Below are positions 49,880-59,645 of a DNA stretch of 64,000 nucleotides, one piece after another; the stretch's first letter is position 1; each line of letters opens with the position of its first letter. Origin of the DNA: Acheta domesticus (Eukaryota > Arthropoda > Insecta > Orthoptera > Gryllidae); assembly GCA_031308135.1 (NCBI GenBank), contig JAHLJT010009436.1:155952750-156016749 (forward strand), read 5' to 3'. A model generated the notes under the pieces. That model worked only from the letters and a program-made list of their open reading frames with translations. It searched no databases and had not been told where the DNA came from. The position numbers and the translations under genes were made by a program.

Positions 49880-50190
49880 TCGCCGCCACCGCCGTCGCCG
49901 CCAATGCCTCCATATCACCTCTACCATTACCACCACTACCACCACCACCACCACCACCACCAAAAACAACAACAACAACATCAACAATCAGGCCCACCGC
50001 CATCATCAGCGCCACCACCGTAAAACGATGTTGCCCCTACCGCCGCCGCCACCAACAAAAACGACCACCACCACCACCACCTCCACCACCACCATCACCA
50101 CTAACAACAACTCCATCATCACTACCATCACCACCACTAGCAACCATCACTGCCAACTCCACAACAAAACACCAACACCATCAATGTCAC
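49880..50190 (+). repeat. Degenerate CCG to CAC/CCA/CAA triplet array
   Basis: From GCCGCCACCGCCGTCGCCGCC the sequence passes into ACCACCACC runs (49929-49961), AACAACAAC (49966-49979) and further CACCACC words to 50150. Triplet periodicity is obvious, and frames on it are not genes. Confidence 0.75.
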
Positions 50191-50440
50191 TAATACACTT
50201 CACCTTACCTTTCCCAGTGACTCTACTAATTGACGGCACAAATGCCCCAGTGGTCATTACTACCGTTGTCATCGCCACCTCTGCAAGAACCATCGCCCTC
50301 ACCGAACAGCCAGGGAACTTACGAGAGCGTGTTGATGTCACCAATGAAGATTGATGGCTGAGACACCAGTAACATTTGCTAGACACAATGGATAAGACTG
50401 CGTCACAGTGGTTATGACTGCACCAGCGCTAAATAGTCGA
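50191..50440. other. Non-coding spacer
   Basis: Mixed composition with nothing recognised. Confidence 0.35.
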
Positions 50441-50580
50441 ATTCTCGGTGACGGTGGCGACGGCAACAGCGGCCGTAGAAGTTCGGGCGTTGAAGTTGGC
50501 GGCCACCGCGAGGGCACGGCGCGGCGGCGACGGCGGGAGCAGCGTCTCCTCCAGACGTAACGAACCCCCTCGTTAGACGC

Positions 50581-50682
<102 letters not shown>

Positions 50683-50965
50683 ACGAGCCCTTCGTCGTGC
50701 GCCGCTCGGCCCGCGCGCCGCTGCCGTGATTAGGGCGGCAGAATGGCGCGGGCTTCTCGGTCTTCTCGGCCGTCTTGCACCTGCCGCCCGCCCCGTCCCG
50801 CCCCACTTCGCCTCGCCATGGCTCGCCCAGCCTTACCCCGCCTCGTCCCGCCTCGCCCCACCTCGCCCCGCCCCGCCCCGCCCCGCCTCGCCCTGCCCCT
50901 CCCCGCCTCGCCTCGCCTCACCCCTCCCCGCCTCGTCCCGCTTCGCCCCGCCTTGGCGTTGTATA
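50683..50965. repeat. GC island right part with degenerate (CCCCG)n
   Basis: GCTGCCGTGATTA (50720-50732) lies in CpG-rich DNA. 50790-50955 is a CCCCGCCTCGTCCCG-type pentamer/15-mer array like those at 42.4 and 43.7 kb. Confidence 0.7.
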
Positions 50966-51103
50966 GAGGGTGTTGATTCAAAAGTGCGTGTAAAAGTATG
51001 TTGAAATAAGGTAGAAAAACAAACGATGGTGGCAAAATACTTTAACTGGCTTCGCTTGTACATTTCTAGGTCGACGGCGAATCATATGGCATCCACGACA
51101 AAA

Positions 51104-51145
51104 ATTTTATTTATTTTCTAGCACATTTTATTTATTTTCTAGCAC
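51104..51145 (+). repeat. Two perfect tandem copies of a 21-bp AT-rich unit
   Basis: 51104-51124 and 51125-51145 are identical, ending in TTTTCTAGCAC. Confidence 0.9.
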
Positions 51146-51289
51146 TTTACCTCTGATCCTTTGGAGTCATATTAAGTACCATTATCATATTTATCTTTTA
51201 ATTACATTTTATAAATATTCATTATTATACTAATATTTTCATTTCATTCACCCGTTTCATTTATTTTAAATGTGTTCATTCAGAGAGAT

Positions 51290-51770
51290 CTATTGACTTT
51301 CTGTGAATTTCCATTCATGCATTCCAACCCAACGTAGTTGTGGTGCTTTTTATACCGTCTTTTGTCTACAGTACCCGCCTCTCCCTCAAACATTACTGCT
51401 CTTTCTTTCTTTATTTCTTTAGAAACAACACTCCGTCTTCCTGTTCTGACTAAGCTTACTACCTGTTTCTTTTCACTACTTCTTCTGTCTCCACTATCTC
51501 GCTCCGCAGCTGCTGTTTCAGGGGCCACTTCTAGACGCACCCGCCACCTCCTCCGCGCCCTCAGCGTCTCCTTTCTTTCCGAATCCCAGCGCCCGCCCCT
51601 CGCTCCCCTCCTCGCGCTGGCCACGTCGTTAGGCGCGCAGAAAGCCGCCCGGCGTCTCCGCCGTCCCCGTAACGCGATTTCCCCGGCGGAGGCGGCCTCG
51701 GCGATTTCGGGCGCCCGCGCTGTTTACAAATAATCACCGCGCGCGCCTTCGTTACGCGGGAGAGGGCCCA
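51290..51770. promoter_or_regulatory. C/T-rich to GC island core (left half of a skew switch)
   Basis: 51290-51560 is T/C-rich and 51560-51760 is CpG-rich, ending with CTGTTTACAAATAATCACCG (51719-51738). That combines a forkhead-like TGTTTACA and a TAATCACCG word. To the right the plus strand becomes G-rich for over 1 kb. This could be a bidirectional promoter or enhancer; inference only. Confidence 0.35.
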
Positions 51771-53160
51771 GAGCCCCGGCGACCGAGGGCTCGGGACGGG
51801 GTGCGGCGAGGCGGGAAGGGGCGAGGGAGAAAACGCAGGTCGGGGAAGACGTGGGCCAGGGTAGGTAGGACACTGGGTGAGGATTACGCCGGAAGGAGGA
51901 TGACGCAGAAGTGAGAACGATGCCGTGTTGACGACGCTGGAGTGGGGATAACGCTGGGGCGAGGATGATGCAGAAGTGAGAATGACGCTGGGACGGGGAT
52001 GACGCTGGGACGGGGATGACGCTGGGACGGGGATGACGCTGGGGCGGGGATGACGCTGGGGCGAGGATATCGCTGGGGCGAGGGTGACGCTAGGGTAAGG
52101 ATGACGCTGGGGCGAGGATGACGCTGGGACGGGGATGACGCTGGGACGGGGATGACGCTGGGGCAAGGATGACGCTGGGACGGGGATGACGCTGGGGCAG
52201 GGATGACGCTGGGGCGAGGATGAAGTACGGAGGGATAGGAACGGCACGGCAATGACGCAGTGAGGGGATGATAGAGGTGCGGAAAATGACAAAGCAGGAA
52301 AATAGCGGGGCGGAAACGTAATCGCATGGACCAGGAGCGTAAACGTTTCGGGTCGCAGAGCTCAATAAAATAAAGACTCCGAGAGGCAAGGAAAACGAGA
52401 AGCAGGCAGAATACTGGGCGGGAATGTCGCGGGCAGAGGGCTACATGTGGCGGGTAACATGAGCTGCGAAGGGAACGCTGATAGTTTCTCGTAAAGCCGT
52501 GAGTACGAGGGAGGTTAGGTTGCAGAACGGGAATATTGGGAAACCGGCAAGACGCAAGACAGAAAGTATGCTGCACGTGGCGAGACGTGCCGCGCGCGGC
52601 TTGTGTTAGAACACCGGGTTGAGCTGAGCAGGAAGCGGTGGGCGGGAATGCAAGCTTGAGAGAAGACAAAAAGCGTCAGCAAAGAAAAAACTGAGAGACA
52701 TTAGAACACAGAAATTTGGAGGAACAAAGCTCTTGTTCGCGCAAAGGAAACTACTCTCATTGAACGGTTAGTAGTGACTAAAATGCGGATTGTGGAAAAT
52801 GATCAACAACGGTGTCTGTTTATAGCACATTGTTTAGGAAACGGGTCAGCGGGGTGAGAAGGAGACAAGGATTGTGGCAAAACTTAGTGGGAAGGTGTAA
52901 TACAAGAAAGTGTTTTCGTGATGAGGGGAATCTCCGTGCACGCTAGTGCTGGACTTTCCATTAGATAGGTAGGAATTAAGAGAGTGTTGGGTCTGGGGTC
53001 GTTGAACGAGCTTAGTGTGTTTGTTTAGTGAGGGACGCTGCCAGGATCGGACATGCCTCTTGGAGGGTATTGGGGAGCGTGTGCTAGCTTGGGAGGTGGG
53101 TAAAGGGCGAAAGACGACGACTGAAATGGATACGCTATCGAGGGGCGAAATGGCCCCTTG
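51771..53160 (+). repeat. Long G/A-rich tract including a minisatellite
   Basis: The plus strand is purine-rich for nearly 1.4 kb. The 17-bp array is at 51925-52225. The rest lacks clear units (GGGAATGTCGCGGGC, GAGGTTAGG and similar). No exon supported. Confidence 0.5.
51925..52225 (+). repeat. 17-bp minisatellite, about 17 copies
   Basis: The unit is GACGCTGGGACGGGGAT or its variant with GGGCGAGGAT, repeated head to tail with point variation. A degenerate copy lacking the period occurs at the left edge. Since 17 is not a multiple of three, minus-strand frames of 243 and 261 codons both read through it as the same 17-residue cycle (PSVIPVPASS-like) and should not be annotated as proteins. 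Confidence 0.93.
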
Positions 53161-54300
53161 TTTACTCCACAGGAATTCTTGCTACAATACCTAATATTCA
53201 GAAAGAAATTTCTAAGACTTCTCAGTCCCTCTTACAAGGTAAAAGTTTCCGAGCGAACGTCTTCAAAAATATCTTATATTAGAATGTATTCGTATTATAT
53301 TGAAAGAAGTGCTTTCATTGTTTATTCAGTTTATTAACTTCTCTTAAAATTAATTACGCATTAATTATGCGTTAATTATACTTTATGTGCGTGTCTACTT
53401 ACACTCATCAAGCATATCTTCAGTTGTTATTATATACCTTCGTCGACATATTAGCACAAATTTATTTTAATATTCGTCAATACATAGTTTTCAATATTTT
53501 ATTCCAGAAGAGTTTCAACATGTTGACGTATCCCGTAAACTAGTAAAAAATGTATTTGAATTTAGGTAAAATTATTTGGATTCAATATCTTTGTAAAATT
53601 GCATTTTGTTAAAGAATTGTCAGATTTTGTTTTACATCTCAGTAGCAGCAACTTTTCTTTATAATTAACTTTTCCGAACTGAAGCTTTTCAATTCTTCTC
53701 GCAGTCCGTTTATGAAGATATTTCGTAATGTGTCCTAACATTACGTGTCCAAATCGTAGTTGTAATTTCACCTAATCGTAATCTAGAATTTCAAATTTAT
53801 TCTTTAATGATGGTGTTTGCCATCGTATTCTTTCATAGCTCATTATACGAGCTTAGAATAATCTTATTAAACTTTGTAATCACAATATTCTTGATTTTCA
53901 AAATAACGTATGCACCATTACCCAATTATTTTACAATAGCCCATTAATTAAAAATTCCTTTAACGTATATTAGCACATTTCATTGTGTTCGACTAATTTA
54001 TGCTGCACGTTAAACTTTTAATGTTTGCTATGATTGTACTGTGAAATTTAAACAGATTCCAATTAGTGATGCGATAGCCTCTCTGTAAATGCACAAAGAC
54101 GAACACTGTGCGCCTTCTTATTTCTTCTTAGTATTTTTCTTCTATTTTGAAAGCGTAGGAGGAGCGTACAGATGGAGTGTATCTACTTCCCAATCACCTC
54201 ATACACTGGAATCCCTCTCCGAAACCGAATTCTGTAACATAATTTCAGGTAAAGAGTATTTACTGATTGTTGAAGCCTGTTACCTTGTTTCTAGTATCCA
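53161..54300. other. AT-rich non-coding stretch
   Basis: Nothing recognised. Confidence 0.45.
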
Positions 54301-54525
54301 ATAAAGTAGAAGGTCTAAAAAGAAATTAAAAACAAATCTCGCATTCTAGGACACTCGTAAAGCCAATTAATAAAAAAGCTGTTAGAAAATGTTTCGTCGT
54401 CGTTTTCTCTGTTTTGAAAAGAACACCATTCACGTGAGTTAATTACATCGAAGGCTGAAACTACGTGATAGTGGAGGGTGATTTTTCCTGTTTCCAAAAG
54501 ACGCGAACCTATTTTTAATCAAAGA
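54301..54525. repeat. Copy 1 of a diverged ~225-bp direct duplication
   Basis: It contains AAATCTCGCATTCTAGGACA, AAGCCAATTAAT, AGCTGTTAGAAAAT and GTGAGTTAATTACATCGAA in the same order as copy 2 at 54860-55085. Confidence 0.65.
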
Positions 54526-54859
54526 AGCATAAAGACTGGGATTTTACGACCTGCATAAATAAATAACTCCAGATTATTTTCAGCATCTTCTTTCGGGAGA
54601 ATACGTGAAAGAACCGAAATATGCGGTCAAATCATTTCCTTCTCCCGGAAGCCTTTTCTACATTTTTTCTTTCTTATCAGAAAATTTTGTTAATGAATCA
54701 TGAATTTTGAAAATAGCGATTAGGGGAGGATGACCATGTGATGTTGAGATGAAACTACAGACGTCAGCTGTCAGTAAAAACTTTAATTGGCCATGGTGAA
54801 ATCTATATCATTTCTCCTGAACTGATTAAAGGGTCTCCTCACCTTCCTTCTCCTGCCCC

Positions 54860-55085
54860 ACAACGAAGTAGTAAAAGAGAAATTATCAATCTAGTCTCAC
54901 ATTCTAGCGCACTCACTAAGCCAATTCGTCGAGGAGAAAAGCTATTAGAAAATTTTACGACTTTGCTTTCGCTTTCCGAACCAGCATTTACATGAGTTGG
55001 CCACGGCGAACGCTGGATCTACGCGAGAAGTTGGTTCGGCTGGTGGAGTGCGGCTTTTCTCTTTATGTTTCCGCGAGGTCGGGAG
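54860..55085. repeat. Copy 2 of the ~225-bp direct duplication
   Basis: It contains TAGTCTCACATTCTAGCGCA, AAGCCAATTCGT, AGCTATTAGAAAAT and ATGAGTTGGCCACGGCGAA. It is offset by about 558 bp from copy 1 and is much more GC-rich in its right half, where it merges into the 55.0-55.3 kb island. Confidence 0.65.
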
Positions 55086-55300
55086 CCTCGAGCGCGCTCT
55101 GGCACCGTCCGTGCCACCCCTCGGCTCGGCCCGTTGGCTCGCCGCCACGTCCATTACCCTCGTAAACGGCCAGACGTGTCGGCTCGCTCATTACCCCACT
55201 CCAGACGTCGGGCATGCCTCCGCACTGCTCTGCTCTGCACCGCTCCGCGCCGCGCCGCCTCCAATGATCTTGGAACGACCGTGCTTCTGACGTGATCGAT
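55000..55300. other. GC island nearest upstream of exon A
   Basis: CpG-rich block of about 300 bp, 1.4 kb upstream of exon A. Frames on both strands are open, and none has both an exon-like codon bias and splice sites. Confidence 0.4.
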
Positions 55301-56432
55301 ATGCGAGATAAATGACGCGTGCAAGAGGTCGACGGTCCTATTCGCCAGACGCGCGGGGCCTTCCGAGATGATTGTCTTCTCTTGAAGGAATCGTTTGTGT
55401 AATTTGGCATTCTTTCTGAGAATTTGGTTTTTAGGTTAATGTTGAGCGGAAAATGGATTGTTCCTTGTGGCTGGATGATGATTCCCGATAATTAATGATA
55501 TTAATATCACGATAATGATGATACAGATAAATTTACTAATCTTTAATTAAGGTAATATGCTTACAACCCGAAGGTAAGTCTCTTACATATAACTATTTAT
55601 AGTACATCACTTTCTTATACTAATGCCCTTCCTTCTACGCAATATAATGATTTAGAATACAATTTAAAATGAATTCAGAACCATGGATACATTTTCGTTA
55701 TGAACTTCACTCTATCTTTTGTCATTTTCCTCTCTGTCTTCTTCGGTCTCTTAAATGAAGGCGGAGTTTGAGTTTTCTATTAACTTGATTTCTGAATCGA
55801 TGTCGGTTGGTTGTAATTTGTACTACTTTCGTAACTCGTATTTTCTGATGCGGAAAAGGAAGTTCGTGCTTTCGATGTTGTTTGGCCGGCCTAATCACAT
55901 CTGCATTGAAATTAGTTTAAAAGGACTATATTCCTTTCACGGAACTTTTTTGAAGTACAAATGGTTGTGACATCATGACGTACGGAAGCTTCATGCTGAT
56001 TTGTAAGCAATGCTTCGTGATACTGTAATTACTGTATATGAAAATAGTATTCCGTCCAGAGGAACTTTGATCTCAGTTTTCACTCAATATGGATTCAAAA
56101 ACTTCTCCTATTATTCAAACTTCTGATATGCTTTATTTCGCTGTCTTGTTTGCAGATTAACAACTACATTTCTATTCTTGGTAACTAATAGTGTAGTGAT
56201 GTCAATAATGATTGCTACGCACACCTCCTCTCATTAATACACGTTTCATTTCCATTGATAATGCAATGGTAATAGATTGTATGTATTATTTAGTGATCAG
56301 ATTAAGAAGATAAGTATTAGAAATTATAAAATGTAATAACTTTTATATAAATATTTACATGTTATATCTTCATTTGATCTCTTTTCGTTTGTTTTTTGTG
56401 CTATGTAACTCTGCCTAAGGTCTGAAATGAAA
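55301..56432. other. AT-rich non-coding stretch (likely intron)
   Basis: Nothing recognised. It is likely intronic because exon A begins with an acceptor. Confidence 0.45.
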
Positions 56433-56618
56433 CCAAAACTCGTGTGTTCCAAACAACCCATTAAAGCACACACGCGTCTACGAAACTTAAAAAAATCCAG
56501 ACTGCTCTGAAAGGCGACTTCGTGCGCTAATGTTTGATTTGCACACTTGTGTGGATGTTTTTAAGTTTCATAGACGCGTGTGTGCTTTAATGGTTTGTTT
56601 AGAACACACGAGTTTTGG
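56433..56618. repeat. Fold-back inverted repeat, 67-bp arms at 63/67 identity, just upstream of exon A
   Basis: The left arm 56433-56499 and the reverse complement of the right arm 56552-56618 align without gaps with four mismatches. The loop is 52 nt. The arms begin CCAAAACTCGTGTGTT and include CACACACGCGTCTA. No target-site duplication was found. In a transcript it would form a near-perfect hairpin ending 73 nt before the acceptor of exon A. Confidence 0.95.
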
Positions 56619-56691
56619 TGTGTGTGTGTTTGTGTGGGTGTAGTCTGTGTGAAGCCTATTGTGACGTTGGCTGTGCGCTGTCTGTTCCCAG

Positions 56692-56883
56692 ACGGGCGAA
56701 CGAGGCTACCTGGAGGGGCTGGCGTCGCGCTACGCCGACCTCTTCCGCACGCACTACGGCGACGTGCTCGACCACCTGGAGGAGCTGCGGCGGCGCGAGT
56801 GGGCGGAGATGAGCCCGCGCATGCGCGTGCTGGCGCCCGCGGGCTCCCCCGGCGACTTCGCCAACACCACCGCCGGCCCGCAG
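56692..56883 (+). CDS. Internal coding exon A of an unrecognised gene (64 codons)
   Basis: The sequence shows an acceptor (pyrimidine-rich stretch ending in cag at 56689-56691), 192 nt of open frame, and a consensus donor (CAG|gtacgc at 56883/56884). The exon starts and ends in phase 0. Of 64 codons, 62 end in G or C, while the flanking intron is AT-rich; this is the strongest sign of a real exon. The peptide begins TGERGYLEGLASRYADLFR. Its first two-thirds look like one charged amphipathic helix (LASRYADLF, DVLDHLEELRRREW), followed by MSPRMRVLAPAG and a Gly/Pro/Thr-rich end. I do not recognise the family and assign no function. No start codon is needed because an upstream exon must precede it. 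A 67-bp inverted repeat ends 73 bp before it, and a SINE/(AAT)n cluster begins about 80 bp after it. Exon status is likely; identity is unknown. Confidence 0.82.
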
Positions 56884-56962
56884 GTACGCACGCGAGCATG
56901 CATCAAGCGCCACTCGCCCCCGACCCGCGCGCCGCTCATTTCTGAAACATACGCAGGTCCTG

Positions 56963-56966
<4 letters not shown>

Positions 56967-56996
<30 letters not shown>
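56967..56996 (+). repeat. (AAT)n microsatellite
   Basis: About ten AAT units directly before the tRNA-like SINE head. Confidence 0.93.
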
Positions 56997-57197
56997 CTGG
57001 CCTCATGGCGCAGACGGTTGCGCCAGCCGTCGTTTGCGCCGAGGAGGCTGTAGGTTCGAGTCCTGCCTATCGCCTCATAATTTACGCTTCAAGACGTAAC
57101 AGTGTTGATCTACCGAAAGATACAACTAAAAATCTGATCCTGAAAGTTACTCACGTTAATCGTATTAGCGTGATCAGAAATGGCCGGTACGATAATA

Positions 57198-57251
<54 letters not shown>
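56997..57251 (+). mobile_element. tRNA-derived SINE with (AAT)n tail
   Basis: The A box TGGCGCAGACGG (57006-57017) and B box GGTTCGAGTCC (57053-57063) are correctly spaced RNA polymerase III promoter elements. A D-arm (GCGC/GCGC) and T-arm (GTAGG/CCTGC) can fold, but the 5' and 3' ends do not pair as an acceptor stem, so this is not a functional tRNA gene. A roughly 120-bp unrelated body and an (AAT)n tail (about 57192-57251) complete a SINE. Confidence 0.8.
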
Positions 57252-57252
<1 letters not shown>

Positions 57253-57286
57253 TCACATTTTGCGTAAAGTATTGTAGAGGCACCGA

Positions 57287-57380
57287 TAGTCCCTAGATCT
57301 GCTCCTTAGGTAGCTTGTTGCAACCTGGAGTAGATTTTATTTTGAGCCGACCCATAACATCTTTAGTCGTGATGTAGCGT
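57287..57380 (-). mobile_element. SINE-like fragment, minus orientation, related to the 22.3 kb copy
   Basis: Its reverse complement matches 22286-22373 through AGATGTTATGGGTCGG, CTACTCCAGGTTGCAAC and GATCTAGGGACTAT. An adjoining stretch (57252-57286) leads to a trinucleotide tail. It is embedded between (AAT)n arrays. Confidence 0.75.
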
Positions 57381-57381
57381 A

Positions 57382-57428
<47 letters not shown>
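57382..57428 (+). repeat. (AAT)n microsatellite
   Basis: About 15 AAT units. Confidence 0.93.
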
Positions 57429-57545
57429 CTTCCAAATACGTCCAGTTGCTCTAACCACTTGAGCTACTAAGACAGGGATACCGGGACAACGCCCAGCTGC
57501 TCTGTCTATTTTCGAGTCCCGGCTGGAGCAGACAATTCATGAACA
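57429..57545 (-). mobile_element. Third tRNA-related fragment
   Basis: The minus strand has TAGCTCAAGTGGTTAGAGC (57448-57466), a strong A-box/D-arm match, next to an (ATT)n array. On the plus strand TTCGAGTCCCGGC (57511-57523) resembles a B box. The mixture suggests a rearranged or composite SINE remnant. Confidence 0.5.
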
Positions 57546-57689
57546 AACATCATTTACAATTACCTCTCAAAAATACCTAAGGGATTATAAACAAAGTTTC
57601 TGAGATGTGAAACGGAAACATATTCTTTCGCAATTATTATGCTTACAACTGAGACTACGTGATGAAATGTGACATAATAGTAATAATCA

Positions 57690-57828
57690 GGAAAGAGATC
57701 ATAGTAAATAATAATAATAATAATAATATTAATAATAATAATAATATTAATTGTTGTTGTCATTAGTAGTAGTATCTAGCTGTATTTCTATTATTATTAT
57801 TATTATTATTTACGATCTCTTACCTTGT
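57690..57828. repeat. (AAT)n arrays flanked by short inverted repeats
   Basis: AGAGATCATAGTAAATAAT (about 57694-57712) and ATTATTTACGATCTCTTAC (about 57808-57826) are imperfect reverse complements enclosing AAT and ATT arrays. This could be a small fold-back element or chance pairing of microsatellite edges. Confidence 0.5.
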
Positions 57829-59347
57829 TGATATATCGCCGTCATTAAAACATCTCTTCATATGAAACTAAGATGCTAGGAATATCATGAACTTCATAAA
57901 TTCCATATTTTTTCACATAGAACAATCCAGATTACATGTTTCCATGAATTTTATCTGAAACGATTCTTCCTATTTCTCTGTAATTCTTTTAAAATAAATA
58001 ACAGAATGATACAAATACGTCATTCATGTCTTTAAAATTGTGTAATCTTTGCATGTGTATTACTCAATTTAAAATACATTCAAACTTAATAAAAATGTAT
58101 TCTTCATGCTCTTACTTAACGATATTTAAAATAGTCAGACATTAAAAATCGTGAATACGTCAAAACATGAAACGTGATTAAATTAAATAACATTCTATTG
58201 CTTCATGCATTGAAAAAAGGAGATAATTTGCGATATCTATTCCCAAGGGTTCCCAAATTGATGAAAATATGTAGCTGTCATTTTACAAAAACTTTTAATT
58301 GGAAAATCTTTTCGACTCCAAATTCCTTAATTGAGATTCTTTTTAAAAAATATTTTTTGTTGGTGCACTTTTCACGTCTAGCGTCACAAATGTACTGTGG
58401 AAACGACACAGACAGGTCGTCAGATAACTTGCTAAGTTGATTTGATTATTCTTGTTTCATCTGCGTTGCAAAGCGGGTTCAATTACTGAGCGTTGCATGC
58501 GGCGTTTTTGCGTTAGCTTATAATTCGACAGATACAAATTTGGGCGCCACAGGGCGATTTGATCGCTCTTTTTATAGAGCAGCTGCATTCGACGCTGTGC
58601 GTTTTCGAGAATTGCCCTTTATCTGATTTTTCCTCGAATACACGGCTGCATTTGATAAACTTGGCCCCTTTAAATTTTAGCAGTATTTGGTATCTTCGTT
58701 TCTTAAATTAAATTCTGTTAGGGCAACCTGGGCATGTTGTTAAGTAATTGATTTTTTCCGATATTAGTTTTCAATTTTTTTAGAAACAAAAAGTCTCTAT
58801 ATCAATTCTTACGAGCAAGTGTTCATGGAATGTGTACGGATGTTATTTACATGTTACGCAAATTTTAAAAGATCAAATTAAAGTCTTATGCAACTGTACG
58901 GTAAATAAATAAATACTAAGTAATACTAAATAAATAAATACTAAATAATACTGAATAATTAATTGAAATATTTGAACAGTAGTAAGATAAGCTACATGAA
59001 CAACAGCTATTCGTAAATGTTAATATCTAATATCTTTTGGCTATGACTTTATTATCCCTTGTTTATATTTTCGACGGTCTTAAATAGTAACCAGATGAGA
59101 CACACCTAAATTAAAATTAACTTTCACGAATAGCGGCAGCCTGCTGTGGCTAGAGTGCCATATATTATTACTGTCCAAAACCTTCAGTTCAATCTAAGCG
59201 AATTAAAAATCATGCTAGAATTTTCAGATGCATGAGGAAGTGAAATTCAGGGCCGAAGGAGATTATCAATTAGACCTGTTTTTTTCGCCTACAACCCCGC
59301 CCCAGTCGTGTATTTTTCTCATTAGTTCAAATGATCCCGTAAGTTAA

Positions 59348-59551
59348 TACTGTAGAGTCGCGATAATCCGAGGAAATTGGGGCTATTGATACCTCGGATT
59401 ACAAAAAATTAGGTTCTAGATTATAGCCGCTCGTTTGCTGGTTTGGGTGACCTGGCGCACATCAAATTTTTGTTGTTGTTGTTGTTTTGTCTCGTACGTA
59501 ATGCACAGAATCTTGGATTGGCAAAGCGCGGATTACCGCGACTCTACTGTA
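59348..59551. mobile_element. pogo/Tigger-type (Tc1-mariner superfamily) miniature element
   Basis: The body is 59350-59549 (200 bp) between TA dinucleotides. The left end CTGTAGAGTCGCGATAATCC and the reverse complement of the right end CAGTAGAGTCGCGGTAATCC match at 18 of 20 positions and extend to 24. CAGTAGAGTC...ATAATCCG-type ends with TA duplication are typical of pogo/Tigger elements. It contains a (GTT)n run (about 59468-59485) and no coding capacity. It ends 97 bp before exon B. Confidence 0.85.
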
Positions 59552-59645
59552 TTAAGATAGTCTCCTCCCTTCCCACTGTCCCTACATTGACGCCGCCTCA
59601 TTGCGTTTGATGCTGAGTGTGTGTGTGTGTTACCGGCGTGCGCAG

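Larger units (their letters stand above)
56884..59645 (+). other. Intron between exons A and B (2762 bp)
   Basis: This is a GT...AG interval in phase 0. It is AT-rich and contains the SINE/(AAT)n cluster (56967-57828), plain AT-rich sequence (about 57830-59340) in which I see nothing coding, and a pogo/Tigger-like miniature element (59350-59549). Removing it joins exon A to exon B without a frameshift. Confidence 0.78.

Noticed and set aside
51561..52669. 243- and 261-codon minus-strand repeat proteins
   Set aside because: Same 17-bp minisatellite read in two overlapping frames.
57003..57076. Functional tRNA gene
   Set aside because: A and B boxes are good, but the acceptor stem does not pair, and a SINE body with (AAT)n tail follows.
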